From assembly GCF_004944975.1 (NCBI RefSeq), contig NZ_SPQG01000005.1, forward strand, positions 126,030 through 190,029: DNA of 64,000 bases, written 5' to 3'. The position numbers and the translations under genes were made by a program. How positions within the stretch are numbered: the stretch's first letter is position 1; every line of letters starts with the position of its first letter. The DNA is from Halorhabdus amylolytica. GTDB taxonomy: Archaea; Halobacteriota; Halobacteria; Halobacteriales; Haloarculaceae. Under the pieces are notes generated by a model. It had not been told where the DNA came from and did no database searches. It saw nothing but the letters and a program-made list of their open reading frames with translations. Shown piece after piece: positions 31,927 through 42,379 of this stretch.

Positions 31927-32259
31927 ATGCCCAGGCCCGAGGTTCTCGACCGTATCAAGGAGGCCGAGCAGGAGGCGGCGGAGATCGTCGAAGAGGCCAA
32001 GGAGGAACGCGACGGGCGCCTCGAGGAAGCCCGGAAAGAGGCCGAAGCGATCCGCGATCGGGCCCACGAGGAGGCCGAGGAGACGGCCCAGGAGCGTCTC
32101 GAGAGGGCTCGCGAGGAGATCGAGGCCGAGCGCGAGGAGATCCTGGCCGAGGGGCGCGAGACGCGCGAGCGTTTGGAATCCCAGGCCGAGGAACGCATCG
32201 AGCCGGTCGTCGAATACGTCCTCGAAGCGTTCGAGGAGGCGGTACATGCTCAGACCTGA
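31927..32259 (+). CDS. ahaH: A-type ATP synthase subunit H
   Basis: A 110-residue highly charged helical protein of Glu/Arg heptads (VLDRIKEAEQEAAEIVEEAK at the start). Subunit H pairs with subunit E in the peripheral stalk of archaeal ATP synthases; the parallel coiled coil is visible over almost the full length. It is the first gene of the ATP synthase operon and overlaps atpI by 14 bp. Confidence 0.9.
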   Translation: MPRPEVLDRIKEAEQEAAEIVEEAKEERDGRLEEARKEAEAIRDRAHEEAEETAQERLERAREEIEAEREEILAEGRETRERLESQAEERIEPVVEYVLEAFEEAVHAQT

Positions 32260-34444
32260 GCGGATGAGCCGGGTCTCGGTGACCGGCTCGAAGGCTGTCA
32301 TGGCCGACGTGATCGAGACCGTCCATAGTCTCGACCTGCTTCACATCACCGAGTACGACGGCTCCTTCGAAGGGTTCGATCCCGGCGATCCGGGCGAGGG
32401 CGCCGACGAGGCCTCGAACAGGCTCGTGACAGTCCGGGCGCTGAAGTCGACGCTCGGCGTCGAACCCGAGGACGCGGGGCCGACGCGACTGGTCACCGAC
32501 GAGGCACTGGAGGACGAACTCGAAGACATCCGCAGGGAGGTAAACGACCTCGACGACAGACGTGACGAACTCGAACGCGATCTCCGGGACGTCGAAGAGG
32601 GGATCGAGCGCATGGAGTTTTTCGTCCGACTCGGCATCGATCTGGACCTCCTCTCGGGGTACGACTCTCTGTCGGTTGCGGTCGGCGAAGGGGATCCCGG
32701 GGAAGTACAAAACGTACTCGACGGGACCGACGCGATCGAGGCCGCCGAAGTGTTCTCCGAAGGGACTGCACTGGCTGCCTTCGCCAACCCGGCCGACGAC
32801 CAGGTGCTCGAGGACGCTCTGGTCGGGACTGACTTCGAGGCCGTCGAGATTCCGGACGGCGACGGCGACCCGGAAACGTACCTCGAGGAACTCAGACACC
32901 GTCGCCAGCGGCTGGAATCCCAGCTCACGACGGTCGAGAACGAACTCGAGGAACTGAAACTCGACGTCGCCAGCTTCCTGCTGGCGGCCGAGGAGAAGCT
33001 CACGATCGAAGTCCAAAAGAGCGAGGCGCCGCTGACCTTCGCGACCACCGAGAACGCCTTCCTCGCCGAGGGCTGGATCCCGACCGACGAGGTCGACCGC
33101 TTCGAGGACGCACTCGGAAAAGCCGTCGGCGACCACGTCGCCGTCGACGAACTCGAACGCGCCGACTACGACGAGGACGGCCAGCCGACAGATCGCGAGG
33201 CCGTCGACACCGAAGGCGGGATCGACGCCGACGGGAGCGAGACTGCCGAGGTGGCGCCGGACGGTGGCACACCGGACGGGACGGTCGCCGACGGGACGAG
33301 CGGAATCCTGCCGATGAGTACGGGGATGCCGCCCGTGGTACAGGAGAACCCCGGCCCGGCCCGACCCTTCGAGTCACTGGTCGAGGTCATCAACCGGCCG
33401 AAGTACTCGGAACTGGACCCGACGGTCGCGCTGTTCCTGACGTTCCCGCTTTTCTTCGGATTCATGATCGGCGACCTTGGATACGGACTCCTGTACGTCC
33501 TGCTGGGCTACGTGATCTATTCGCGGCTGGAGAGTGACGTCCTCCGGAGTCTCGGCGGCGTCGGCATGTGGGCCGGCGGCTTCACCGCACTCTTTGGCGT
33601 CCTTTACGGCGAAGTGTTCGGCCTCCACCAACTCGGGGAAATCGTCTGGAACGGTCATCCACCGATCCACAAGGGGCTGCAACCACACTACATCGCCTTC
33701 GCCCAGGCGTGGCTACTGGTCAGTATTATCGCTGGCGTCGCTCACCTGGCCGGCGGACGAGCACTGGATTTCGTCAACAACGCTGGACACGGCCTCGGGG
33801 AGGCGTTCGTCGAGAGTGGCTCGTGGATCATGCTCACAGTGGGACTCTGGTTGTGGGTCTTCAGCACGCACGTCAGTGGTCCCAAGCCGGACTTCATGTT
33901 CGAAGTCCTCGATAGCGGTGGTGCTCTGCCGCTTGGATTCGCCGGCTTCTCCCCAACGGTCGGGCTGGCTGGTCTCGCCGTGGCCGGCGCCGGGTTGGCC
34001 CTGGCGGTGTACGCGGAAGGTGGCATCGCCCTGATCGAAAGCATCACGCAGGCGTTCGGGCACGTGGTTTCTTACACTCGACTGGCAGCCGTTCTGCTCG
34101 CGAAGGCCGGGATGGCCCTCGCAGTGAACCTGCTGGTGTTCGGTGCGTACATCCACGAGGGGGAGTTTCACCTCATCTTCTTCAATGGCTTTCCCGAACA
34201 CGGGACCGTCATTTTCGCGGGCCTGGTCAATGGGAGCGATCCTGTGATGATCGCGCTGGGCTGGCTCGGCGGAATCGTCGTGCTTTTGCTCGGCCATCTG
34301 CTCGTGCTGGTACTGGGCATCTCGTCGGCGGGCCTGCAGGCGGTTCGCCTGGAGTACGTCGAGTTCTTCAGCAAGTTCTACGAGGGTGGCGGCAAGCGAT
34401 ACAGTCCCTTCGGGCACGATCGGGAATACACAGCTGAAGGCTGA
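32246..34444 (+). CDS. atpI: A-type ATP synthase subunit I (a)
   Basis: A 732-residue subunit a. The soluble N-terminal half (residues 1-370) contains two coiled coils (for example DDRRDELERDLRDVEEGIER) that bind the peripheral stalks. The C-terminal half has about eight TM helices and forms the ion half-channels; SYTRLAAVLLAKAGM carries the essential Arg facing the rotor ring. An acidic Gly-rich insert near residues 330-360 separates the parts. Length and layout are normal for haloarchaea. It overlaps ahaH and is followed by a 199-bp gap before atpK. Confidence 0.93.
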   Translation: MLRPERMSRVSVTGSKAVMADVIETVHSLDLLHITEYDGSFEGFDPGDPGEGADEASNRLVTVRALKSTLGVEPEDAGPTRLVTDEALEDELEDIRREVNDLDDRRDELERDLRDVEEGIERMEFFVRLGIDLDLLSGYDSLSVAVGEGDPGEVQNVLDGTDAIEAAEVFSEGTALAAFANPADDQVLEDALVGTDFEAVEIPDGDGDPETYLEELRHRRQRLESQLTTVENELEELKLDVASFLLAAEEKLTIEVQKSEAPLTFATTENAFLAEGWIPTDEVDRFEDALGKAVGDHVAVDELERADYDEDGQPTDREAVDTEGGIDADGSETAEVAPDGGTPDGTVADGTSGILPMSTGMPPVVQENPGPARPFESLVEVINRPKYSELDPTVALFLTFPLFFGFMIGDLGYGLLYVLLGYVIYSRLESDVLRSLGGVGMWAGGFTALFGVLYGEVFGLHQLGEIVWNGHPPIHKGLQPHYIAFAQAWLLVSIIAGVAHLAGGRALDFVNNAGHGLGEAFVESGSWIMLTVGLWLWVFSTHVSGPKPDFMFEVLDSGGALPLGFAGFSPTVGLAGLAVAGAGLALAVYAEGGIALIESITQAFGHVVSYTRLAAVLLAKAGMALAVNLLVFGAYIHEGEFHLIFFNGFPEHGTVIFAGLVNGSDPVMIALGWLGGIVVLLLGHLLVLVLGISSAGLQAVRLEYVEFFSKFYEGGGKRYSPFGHDREYTAEG

Positions 34445-34582
34445 TTTGGCGTGTTGACTGCGATAGGAGTCGGTCTCGTGGGCTGTTCGGGAAGGGGTCG
34501 GTCGGATCGAACTGGGTACATTTGATCGACCGGTAGCGACGATGAAAGCGGCAAAATCCGAGATAGCGGAGCGGTTTGAGAA

Positions 34583-34590
34583 GTTTTATG
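34583..34590 (+). promoter_or_regulatory. Possible internal promoter before atpK
   Basis: gttttatg in the 199-bp gap between atpI and atpK lies about 55 bp before the atpK ATG. All other atp genes overlap or nearly touch, so this gap with a TATA-like motif suggests separate extra transcription of the proteolipid and downstream subunits. Confidence 0.35.
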
Positions 34591-34643
34591 AACGTGCTGG
34601 AGCGAAGTGACGTCTGTTCGGATACACCATACGGAATCCAATC

Positions 34644-34904
34644 ATGAGCGTACTACCAACCCTGACGGACGTCATACTCCAGACGTACGAATCGGATCCT
34701 GCAATCCCGGCCCTGGCTGCGGCGGCACTCGCCGTCGGGCTAGCATCGTTCGGTGCAGGGTATGCCGAGCGTGGAATCGGCTCGGCGGCTGTCGGTGCCA
34801 TCGCCGAGGACGAGAGTCTGTTCGGCCGTGTCCTCATCCTGACGGTCATTCCCGAAACGATCGTCATCCTGGCACTGGTCGTCGTCTTCCTGACACTGTC
34901 GTAG
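34644..34904 (+). CDS. atpK: A-type ATP synthase proteolipid subunit K (c)
   Basis: An 86-residue rotor-ring subunit with two TM hairpin helices. Helix 1 contains ALAVGLASFGAGYAERGIGS and helix 2 contains TVIPETIVILALVVVF, whose Glu (about residue 71) is the ion-carrying carboxylate. It is a simple two-helix proteolipid with no duplication. The c-ring needs many copies per enzyme, which fits the possible internal promoter upstream. Confidence 0.93.
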   Translation: MSVLPTLTDVILQTYESDPAIPALAAAALAVGLASFGAGYAERGIGSAAVGAIAEDESLFGRVLILTVIPETIVILALVVVFLTLS

Positions 34905-34923
34905 TAACGAGGTTCTCGAAGGT

Positions 34924-35526
34924 ATGAGCCTCGAAACGGTCGTCGAAGACATCCGCGAGGAAGCACGCGCGCGTGCGGAGGAGATTCGCACCGAGGCCGA
35001 TTCGGAGGCCGAGGAGATCGTCGGCGAGGCCGAGGCTGAAGCCGAGGAGATCCGCGCGCAACGCGAACGGGAGGTAGAGCGCCGGATCGAACAGGAGCGC
35101 GAGCGGCGGCTCTCCAGTGCAACCCTCGAGGCCAAACAGGAACGTCTCAAGGCTCGTCGGACGGCCCTTTCGACGGTCCGCGAACGCGTCGAAGAGCGTC
35201 TCGCGGAGCTAGAAGAGGACCGTCGCAAGCGCCTCACCCGCGAAACGCTCGAGGCAGCCCTCGCAGAGTTCGATGGGGGCGAGATCGAAGTGTACTGTCG
35301 GCCGGCCGACGAGGAGTTGGTCGAGGGCATTCTCACCGAGTACGACGCGACGTTGGCCGGCGAGGTCGAGTGCCTCGGCGGCGTCGTCGTCGAGAGCACC
35401 GCCTCGCGGGTCCGGGTGAACAACACGTTCGACTCGCTGCTCGAGGACGTCTGGGACGACGAGATCCGGGAGATCAGTGACCGTCTGTTCGCGGACGAGG
35501 ACCTCGAAATCGAACCCGAGAAATGA
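34924..35526 (+). CDS. atpE: A-type ATP synthase subunit E
   Basis: A 200-residue peripheral stalk subunit: an N-terminal coiled coil rich in Glu/Arg/Ala (residues about 5-110) and a C-terminal globular domain (EVECLGGVVVESTASRVRVN) that binds the catalytic head. It pairs with subunit H. It ends in an ATGA overlap with atpC. Confidence 0.92.
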   Translation: MSLETVVEDIREEARARAEEIRTEADSEAEEIVGEAEAEAEEIRAQREREVERRIEQERERRLSSATLEAKQERLKARRTALSTVRERVEERLAELEEDRRKRLTRETLEAALAEFDGGEIEVYCRPADEELVEGILTEYDATLAGEVECLGGVVVESTASRVRVNNTFDSLLEDVWDDEIREISDRLFADEDLEIEPEK

Positions 35527-36596
35527 GTCCACGAACGAGAAGTTCCGGCGGTTCGAGCAATTACGAGTACGTGGTCGCGCGGGTCCGGGCCCGCCGGGCC
35601 GCGCTGTTCGACGAGGACGATTACCGCAAGTTGGTCCGGATGGGAACGGGCGAGATCGCTCGCTTCATGGAGGAGACCGAGTACGAGCGGGAGATGAACG
35701 CCCTCGGCGCTCGCTACTCGGGGGTCGACCTCATCGAGTACGCGCTGACACGGAACATGGCCAAACACTTCGAGGACTTACTGGCCTGGGCCGAGGGCGA
35801 ACTGTACGAGAACGTCGCCCGGTACCTCCGGCGCTTCGACGCCTGGAACGTCAAGACGGTCTTGCGCGGGATCTACTCGGGCGCCGACGCCGAGGCGATC
35901 GAATCAGACCTGATCCGGGCCGGCGAACTCACCGATGAGACGCTGGATCGACTGGCGAGTGCGGAGTCGATCGAGGGCGTCATCGAGGGACTCGAAGGGA
36001 CGATTTTCTACGAGCCGTTGCTCGGATCCTTCGAGGACTTCGAGGCCGAAGAGTTGCTCGTCCCCCTCGAGAACGCGGTCGACCGGACGTTCTACGAACA
36101 GTTGATCGAGGACCTGCCGGACGAGCAATACGCCGACAGGGCGACACAGTTGTACCTGGAGTTCCTCCGGGCGGAGATCGACTTCCGGAATCTCCGGAAC
36201 GCGCTGCGGATCGCACGCAGCGGTGCCGACATCGACCCCTCGGAGTACTACATCGATGGCGGCAGTCTCTTCGATGCCGAAGAGGTCCGGCGACTGGCCG
36301 GCGACAAGGACCTGCTCGTCGAACACGTCCGGGAGAGCGGGTACGGCGATGACCTCGAGACCGCCCTGGAGGAACTGGCGGCGGCCGAGGACCTGATCGG
36401 GTTCGAGCACGCCCTGGACGCGGCGTTGCTCGAATATGCCGATACACTGTCCTACCGATATCCCGTATCGATCACGGCCGTGCTGTCGTACATTCTGGCG
36501 AAGGAACGCGAGATAGACAACATCCGTGCGATCGCCCGCGGCCGCGAGAGCGGGCTACAGCCGGACGAGATCGAACGGGACCTGGTGATGCTATGA
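35523..36596 (+). CDS. atpC: A-type ATP synthase subunit C
   Basis: A 357-residue all-helical subunit of the V-type d/archaeal C family, which forms the socket joining the central stalk to the c-ring. The three-fold helical repeat is visible, with motifs such as NYEYVVARVRARRAALF near the N-terminus and FLRAEIDFRNLRNALRIARS in the middle. It overlaps both atpE and atpF by four bases, so translation is coupled. Confidence 0.9.
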   Translation: MSPRTRSSGGSSNYEYVVARVRARRAALFDEDDYRKLVRMGTGEIARFMEETEYEREMNALGARYSGVDLIEYALTRNMAKHFEDLLAWAEGELYENVARYLRRFDAWNVKTVLRGIYSGADAEAIESDLIRAGELTDETLDRLASAESIEGVIEGLEGTIFYEPLLGSFEDFEAEELLVPLENAVDRTFYEQLIEDLPDEQYADRATQLYLEFLRAEIDFRNLRNALRIARSGADIDPSEYYIDGGSLFDAEEVRRLAGDKDLLVEHVRESGYGDDLETALEELAAAEDLIGFEHALDAALLEYADTLSYRYPVSITAVLSYILAKEREIDNIRAIARGRESGLQPDEIERDLVML

Positions 36597-36916
36597 GCAA
36601 GGAGATCGCGGTCATCGGCAGTGCGGACTTCACGACTGGCTTCCGGCTGGCCGGCGTCCGGAAGTTCGCCAACGTCCCGTCCGAGCCGAACCGCGAGGAG
36701 ATGGACGAGGCCGTCACGGGGATGCTCGAGGACGACGAGGTGGGGATCATCGTCATGCACGAGTCGGACCTTGAGCACCTCTCGCGTGACGTCCGCGAGC
36801 GGGTCGAGACGAGCGTCGACCCCGTCCTGGTGACGTTGGGCGGCGGCGCCGGCAGCGGCGGGTTGCGCGATCAGATCAAACGTGCCATCGGTATCGACCT
36901 GATGGAGGAGGAGTAA
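36593..36916 (+). CDS. atpF: A-type ATP synthase subunit F
   Basis: A 107-residue central-stalk subunit. The Rossmann-like start KEIAVIGSADFTTGFRLAGV and the following VGIIVMHESDLEHL are characteristic. It sits with subunit D inside the A3B3 head and affects coupling. It overlaps atpC by four bases and lies 3 bp from atpA. Confidence 0.93.
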   Translation: MSKEIAVIGSADFTTGFRLAGVRKFANVPSEPNREEMDEAVTGMLEDDEVGIIVMHESDLEHLSRDVRERVETSVDPVLVTLGGGAGSGGLRDQIKRAIGIDLMEEE

Positions 36917-36919
36917 ACT

Positions 36920-38683
36920 ATGAGTCAAGCTACGAGTACAGACGTCCGTGAGGACGGCGTCATCGAGAGCGTGAGCGGTCCCGTCGTCACGGCGACGGGC
37001 CTGCAGGCCCGGATGAACGACGTGGTCTACGTCGGCGAGGAGGGCCTGATGGGCGAGATCATCGAGATCGAAGGCGACCTGACGACGATCCAGGTCTACG
37101 AGGAGACCTCGGACGTCGCACCCGGCGAACCCGTCGAGAGTACGGGTGCGCCACTCAGCGTCGACCTCGGCCCGGGGATCCTGGACAACATCTACGACGG
37201 TGTCCAGCGTCCCCTCGAAGGCCTAGAGGAAAAGATGGATTCGGCGTTCCTCGATCGCGGGGTCGACGCTCCCGGGATCGACGTCGAGAAGACATGGGAG
37301 TTCACGCCCACCGTCGAGCAAGGAGACGAAGTCACCGCCGGCGACATCGTCGGGACCGTTCCCGAGACCGAAAGCATCGAACACAAGGTGATGGTGCCGC
37401 CCGATTACGAGGGGGGCGAAGTCGTCGAGACCAACAAGGGCAACTTCACCGTCGACGAGACGGTCGTTTCGCTGGACAATGGCGAGGAGATCACCATGCA
37501 CCAGGAGTGGCCGGTCCGCCAGTCCCGACCCGCCGGTGACAAGGAGACTCCAACTGACCCATTGGTGACAGGTCAGCGCATCCTGGATGGGCTATTTCCG
37601 GTAGCCAAGGGCGGAACAGCCGCAATTCCGGGCCCCTTTGGTAGCGGGAAAACTGTCACCCAGCACCAATTAGCCAAGTGGGCCGACGCAGACATCGTCG
37701 TCTACGTCGGTTGTGGCGAGCGGGGCAACGAGATGACCGAGGTGATCGAGGACTTCCCGGACCTGGAGGACCCAAAGACCGGCAAGCCCCTCATGTCTCG
37801 GACGAGCCTCATCGCCAACACGTCGAACATGCCCGTCGCGGCGCGTGAATCGTCGGTCTATACCGGTATCACGATCGCGGAGTACTACCGAGACATGGGC
37901 TACGACGTGGCGCTGATGGCCGACTCCACCTCGCGGTGGGCCGAAGCCCTCCGAGAGATCTCCTCGCGCCTGGAGGAGATGCCCGGCGAGGAGGGCTATC
38001 CCGCCTATCTGGGCGCTCGCCTCAGCGAGTTCTACGAGCGGGCTGGTTACTACCAGAACGCAAACGGCACCGAGGGATCGGTCACGGTCGTCGGGGCAGT
38101 CTCGCCGCCGGGTGGTGACTTCTCCGAGCCAGTGACCCAGAACACGCTGCGGATCGTCAAGACGTTCTGGGCACTGGACGCCGACCTCGCCGAGCGTCGA
38201 CATTTCCCGGCGATCAACTGGGACGAGTCGTATTCGCTGTACCGTGATCAGTTGGACCCGTGGTTCCAGTCCGAGGTCGCCGATGACTGGCCGGAGATCC
38301 GCCAGTGGGTCATCGACACGTTGGACGAGGAGAGCGAGCTGCAGGAGATCGTCCAGCTGGTCGGCCAGGACGCACTGCCGGCCGACCAGCAGCTCACCCT
38401 GGAGGTCGCCCGTTATATCCGGGAGTCCTACCTCCAGCAGAACGCCCTCCACGATGTCGACACGTACTGCGAACCGGAGAAGACCTATCGGATGATGCAG
38501 GCCATCAAGAGCTTCAACGACGAGGCCTTCGACGCGCTGGACGCAGGCGTCCCGGTCGACGAGATCACGGATATCGACGCAGCACCACGGCTCAACCGGA
38601 TCGGAACGACGGAGGGCTACGAGGAGTTCGTCGGGGAGATCGAAGAGGACATCGAGGAGCAACTGCGGGGGATGTACCAATGA
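36920..38683 (+). CDS. atpA: A-type ATP synthase catalytic subunit A
   Basis: A 587-residue catalytic subunit. The P-loop [17 protein letters not shown] and the following [15 protein letters not shown] (catalytic Glu) are intact. The archaeal/vacuolar-type non-homologous insert lies before them (residues about 110-200). No intein is present. It drives ATP synthesis from the proton gradient, or hydrolysis in reverse. It ends with TGA inside the ATG of atpB. Confidence 0.96.
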   Translation: MSQATSTDVREDGVIESVSGPVVTATGLQARMNDVVYVGEEGLMGEIIEIEGDLTTIQVYEETSDVAPGEPVESTGAPLSVDLGPGILDNIYDGVQRPLEGLEEKMDSAFLDRGVDAPGIDVEKTWEFTPTVEQGDEVTAGDIVGTVPETESIEHKVMVPPDYEGGEVVETNKGNFTVDETVVSLDNGEEITMHQEWPVRQSRPAGDKETPTDPLVTGQRILDGLFPVAKGGTAAIPGPFGSGKTVTQHQLAKWADADIVVYVGCGERGNEMTEVIEDFPDLEDPKTGKPLMSRTSLIANTSNMPVAARESSVYTGITIAEYYRDMGYDVALMADSTSRWAEALREISSRLEEMPGEEGYPAYLGARLSEFYERAGYYQNANGTEGSVTVVGAVSPPGGDFSEPVTQNTLRIVKTFWALDADLAERRHFPAINWDESYSLYRDQLDPWFQSEVADDWPEIRQWVIDTLDEESELQEIVQLVGQDALPADQQLTLEVARYIRESYLQQNALHDVDTYCEPEKTYRMMQAIKSFNDEAFDALDAGVPVDEITDIDAAPRLNRIGTTEGYEEFVGEIEEDIEEQLRGMYQ

Positions 38684-40095
38684 AAGAGTACAAGACGATC
38701 ACGGAAGTCAGCGGCCCACTCGTGTTCGTCGAGACGGACGAACCGGTCGGCTACGACGAGATCGTCGAGATCGAGACCGGCGACGGCGAGACCCGCCGTG
38801 GTCAGGTACTCGAATCGACGAGTGACCACGTCGCGGTCCAGGTCTTCGAGAGCACGCAGGGGATCGACCGGGAGTGCTCGGTCCGGTTCCTGGGCGAGAC
38901 GATGAAGATGCCCGTCACCGAGGAACTGCTCGGGCGGGTACTGGACGGCACCGGCCGGCCGATCGACGGCGGACCGGACATCGTCCCGGACGAGCGCCAG
39001 GACATCGTCGGGAAAGCGATTAACCCCGTCTCCCGGGAGTACCCGCGGGAGTTCATCCAGACCGGAATCAGCGCCATCGACGGCATGAACACGCTGGTCC
39101 GGGGCCAGAAGCTTCCGCTGTTCTCGGCGTCGGGGCTGCCCCACAACGACCTGGCGCTGCAGATCGCCCGCCAGGCGGAAGTGCCCGAGGAGGACGAGGG
39201 CGAGGACAGCGAGTTCGCCGTGGTCTTCGCGGCGATGGGGATCACCGCCGAGGAGGCCAACGAGTTCATGGACGACTTCGAGCGCACCGGTGCGCTGGAA
39301 CGCTCGGTCGTCTTCCTCAACCTCGCGGACGACCCCGCGGTCGAGCGGACGATCACGCCGCGGCTGGCGCTGACCACCGCGGAGTATCTGGCCTTCGAGA
39401 AGGGGTATCACGTCCTGACGATCATGACGGACATGACCAACTACTGTGAGGCCCTCCGGGAGATCGGGGCCGCCCGCGAGGAGGTCCCGGGTCGCCGGGG
39501 CTATCCCGGATACATGTACACCGACCTGGCAGGATTGTACGAGCGGGCCGGTCGGATCGAGGGCGTCGAGGGGTCGATCACCCAGATTCCGATCCTCACG
39601 ATGCCCAGCGACGACGACACCCATCCGATCCCGGACCTCACCGGGTACATCACCGAGGGTCAGATCTACGTCGACCGGGACCTCAACAGCCAGGGGACCC
39701 GGCCGCCGATCTACGTCCTGCCCTCGCTATCGCGGCTCATGGACGAAGGGATCGGCGAGGGGCTGACCCGCGAGGACCACGGAGACGTCTCCGACCAGCT
39801 CTATGCCGCCTATGCGGAGGGCGAGGACCTGCGAGACCTCGTGAATATCGTCGGTCGCGAAGCGCTCTCCGAGCGTGACAACAAGTATCTGGACTTCGCC
39901 GATCGCTTCGAGAGCGAGTTCGTCGACCAGGGCTACGACACCGACCGGACGATCGAAGAGACCCTCTCGATCGGCTGGGACCTGCTCTCGATGCTGCCCG
40001 AGGAGGAACTCAACCGTATCGACGAGGAGTTCATCGAGACTTACTACGACGCGGGTTCGGACGCGACGATCGAGGCCGCCGAGGCCGACGACTGA
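38680..40095 (+). CDS. atpB: A-type ATP synthase regulatory subunit B
   Basis: A 471-residue non-catalytic subunit. The P-loop is replaced by SASGLPHND, the hallmark of B subunits. [16 protein letters not shown] and [16 protein letters not shown] are typical. The frame is open upstream through the atpA shadow, but the start [16 protein letters not shown] at 38680 in the TGA overlap is clear. It alternates with A in the hexameric head. Confidence 0.96.
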   Translation: MKEYKTITEVSGPLVFVETDEPVGYDEIVEIETGDGETRRGQVLESTSDHVAVQVFESTQGIDRECSVRFLGETMKMPVTEELLGRVLDGTGRPIDGGPDIVPDERQDIVGKAINPVSREYPREFIQTGISAIDGMNTLVRGQKLPLFSASGLPHNDLALQIARQAEVPEEDEGEDSEFAVVFAAMGITAEEANEFMDDFERTGALERSVVFLNLADDPAVERTITPRLALTTAEYLAFEKGYHVLTIMTDMTNYCEALREIGAAREEVPGRRGYPGYMYTDLAGLYERAGRIEGVEGSITQIPILTMPSDDDTHPIPDLTGYITEGQIYVDRDLNSQGTRPPIYVLPSLSRLMDEGIGEGLTREDHGDVSDQLYAAYAEGEDLRDLVNIVGREALSERDNKYLDFADRFESEFVDQGYDTDRTIEETLSIGWDLLSMLPEEELNRIDEEFIETYYDAGSDATIEAAEADD

Positions 40096-40140
40096 CGCGC
40101 GATCCCAGGCGGTAAGTGACGCCCCCTCGAACTGCCGCCC

Positions 40141-40353
40141 ATGGTCGAAGCCGATCCGGTCACGCGCGGCGCGCGCAACGGGTTTCTCGTCACCATCGTC
40201 GCCTTGATCGTGGTCGGTGGGTACCAGTTCGTCACGATCGGCACTGTACGGACACCGATCGCGGCGACCTGGCTCATCGCCGCACTCACGTATTACGGCT
40301 CGCAGTATTACTATCGCCATACAGACGACCCAGCGGGTGACACCGAAAACTAA
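40141..40353 (+). CDS. Small two-TM membrane protein
   Basis: A 70-residue protein starting MVEADPVTRGARNGF, with two hydrophobic helices (FLVTIVALIVVGGYQFV and ATWLIAALTYYGSQYYY) and a polar tail. No named family. It lies in the ATP synthase operon direction, 45 bp after atpB and 60 bp before brp/blh, so it may be cotranscribed with them. Confidence 0.6.
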   Translation: MVEADPVTRGARNGFLVTIVALIVVGGYQFVTIGTVRTPIAATWLIAALTYYGSQYYYRHTDDPAGDTEN

Positions 40354-40413
40354 GCGGCAAGTCGCGCCTTCGCCGCCGAAACCTTCCTCCGGGGCGACCG
40401 CCAATCGTGAGCC

Positions 40414-41463
40414 GTGTCTCTGCTCGAACGCGATCCGAGCGCGACCCGGGTCGACGATCCGCGTCGGCTGGCCAGCCTGCTCCAGTGGCTCGGGTGGCTC
40501 CCGCTCGTCGGACTCGCAGTTGTCTATCCTCTGGTCGCGCCTGTTTCGGACTTCGTCCGGTATCTACCACTGCTCGCGAGCGTCGTGGTGTTCGGAATGC
40601 CACACGGTGCGCTGGACTACGTGGCACTGCCGCGGGCGCTGGACGACCGGGTGACGTTGCGGGGACTGGGAATCGTGACCTGCCTCTATGCGGCCCTTGG
40701 CGTCGGCTACCTGGCGCTGTGGTGGATCGCGCCGCTTCCGGCCGCGATCGTGTTCATCGCGTTGACATGGTTCCACTGGGGGCAGGGAGAGCTGTACGTC
40801 CTCCGGGACGTCTTTGGGGCGACCTATCTCGATCGATCCCAGCAGGTTCTGACGGTCCTCGTCCGCGGTGGCTTGCCAATGCTCGTCCCGCTGGTGTCCT
40901 TTCCGGACCGCTATCAGGCCGTCCTCGGGACGTTCGTCGCACCGTTCGGCGGGACCGTTGGGGAGTGGTCGGTGTTCGATCCCGGCGTTCGCCTCGCGCT
41001 GGCGGTGACTTTTGGCGTGGTAACGGTCACAACGCTCCTGCGCGGACGGCGACTCACAGAGGACAGCGGAACCGACGCCTGGCGGCTCGACGTCGGCGAG
41101 ACCGCGCTGCTGTGGGTCGTCTTCCTCGTCGTCGAGCCGGTTCTGGCGATCGGGGTGTACTTCTGTCTGTGGCACTCGGTCCGTCATCTCGTCCGGGTCG
41201 GCTGGCTCGACGGACGCGTCCGAGAAGCAGTCAGAGAGAGGCGATGGCCGCGGGCGATCGGCCGGGTCGCTCTGGAGGCCGCGCCGCCGACGGTCGCTGC
41301 CCTGGCACTGATCGGGGGGCTGTTCGCGCTGGTACCGGCGACGATCGCCGCGGGAGCGACCGGTGACGCCGTGGGACTGTATCTCGTCGGGATCGCGGCC
41401 CTGACCCTCCCACATACGGTGATCGTCACGTGGATCGATCGCCGGCAGGGGCTGTGGCTGTGA
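40414..41463 (+). CDS. blh: Brp/Blh family beta-carotene 15,15'-dioxygenase
   Basis: A 349-residue membrane protein of the Brp/Blh family, which cleaves beta-carotene into two retinals for rhodopsins. The conserved His sites are present: FGMPHGALDYVAL, LTWFHWGQGELYV, LWHSVRHLVRVGW and LTLPHTVIVTWID. About nine TM segments. It starts at GTG 40414. It sits between atpB and atpD, interrupting the ATP synthase gene order. No opsin gene is seen in this window. Its 3' end carries a 70-bp-period tandem duplication across the TGA. Confidence 0.88.
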   Translation: MSLLERDPSATRVDDPRRLASLLQWLGWLPLVGLAVVYPLVAPVSDFVRYLPLLASVVVFGMPHGALDYVALPRALDDRVTLRGLGIVTCLYAALGVGYLALWWIAPLPAAIVFIALTWFHWGQGELYVLRDVFGATYLDRSQQVLTVLVRGGLPMLVPLVSFPDRYQAVLGTFVAPFGGTVGEWSVFDPGVRLALAVTFGVVTVTTLLRGRRLTEDSGTDAWRLDVGETALLWVVFLVVEPVLAIGVYFCLWHSVRHLVRVGWLDGRVREAVRERRWPRAIGRVALEAAPPTVAALALIGGLFALVPATIAAGATGDAVGLYLVGIAALTLPHTVIVTWIDRRQGLWL

Positions 41464-41550
41464 CCGCTGATCGATGCTCGCTGAACTATCGATCGCACGT
41501 GTGGACGATCCGGTCGGCAGGGCTGGGCTGTGACCGGCAATCGATGCCGG
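41430..41550. repeat. 70-bp-period imperfect tandem duplication across the brp/blh stop codon
   Basis: The segment from gtggatcgatcgccggcagg (41430) through ggctgtgaccg is repeated, diverged, from gtggacgatccggtcggcag (41501) through ggctgtgaccgg. The TGA at 41461 of the gene reappears as a TGA at 41531. Confidence 0.75.
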
Positions 41551-41620
41551 GATCGGCTTCCTCCGGCGCTGGCTCGCCGACTGAAAAGGATTAACTGGAT
41601 GGATCGGATAGACTCGGATA

Positions 41621-42304
41621 ATGGCACAGGACGTCAAACCGACCCGGAAGAACCTCATGCAGATCGAGGACCGGATCGAACTCTCCGAACGGGGCCACGA
41701 CACCTTAGAGAAAAAGCGGGACGGCCTCATCATGGAGTTCATGGACATCCTCGATCAGGCCCAGGACGTCCGGGCGGACCTAGAAGAGACTTACGACCGC
41801 GCCCAGGATCGCATCGACATGGCGCGGGCGATGGAGGGGGACGTGGCCGTCCGGGGGGCGGCCGCCGCCCTGAAGGAACATCCCGAGATTACCACCCAGT
41901 CGAAGAACATCATGGGCGTGGTCGTCCCACAGATCGAGTCGACGAAGGTCCGCAAGAGTCTCGACGAGCGGGGCTACGGCGTTCTCGGGACGAGTGCCCG
42001 GATCGACGAGGTCGCCGAAGCCTACGAGGAACTGTTAGAGCAGATCATCCTCGCAGCAGAGGTCGAGACAGCGATGAAGGAACTGCTCGACGAGATCGAG
42101 ACGACCAAACGCCGCGTCAACGCGCTGGAGTTCACGTTGCTGCCCCAGCTCAACGAGAACAAGGAGTACATCGAGCAGAAACTCGAAGAGCAGGAACGCG
42201 AGGAGATATTCCGGATGAAAAAGATCAAGGCCAACAAAGAGGCCGCCGAGAAGGCCGAACGCGAGGCCGAGCGCGAGGGAGGCGAAGCGGCCGGGTCCGC
42301 CTGA
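41621..42304 (+). CDS. atpD: A-type ATP synthase subunit D
   Basis: A 227-residue central rotor shaft. The N-terminal helix [20 protein letters not shown] and the C-terminal helix ([20 protein letters not shown]) form the long antiparallel coiled coil that turns inside A3B3. A charged Glu/Lys tail is typical of haloarchaea. It is separated from atpB by 1.5 kb holding two other genes. Confidence 0.93.
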   Translation: MAQDVKPTRKNLMQIEDRIELSERGHDTLEKKRDGLIMEFMDILDQAQDVRADLEETYDRAQDRIDMARAMEGDVAVRGAAAALKEHPEITTQSKNIMGVVVPQIESTKVRKSLDERGYGVLGTSARIDEVAEAYEELLEQIILAAEVETAMKELLDEIETTKRRVNALEFTLLPQLNENKEYIEQKLEEQEREEIFRMKKIKANKEAAEKAEREAEREGGEAAGSA

Positions 42305-42379
42305 ACGGCGTCGAACGGATCGGGCGTGTGTCGATTGCGGACGGGACCATTGACACTGACGAAACTGCGTTCTCCGTGG

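Noticed and set aside
31758-32198. N-terminal extension of the methyltransferase
   Set aside because: It is the antisense shadow of the repetitive Glu/Arg codons of ahaH and gives Ser/Arg repeats.
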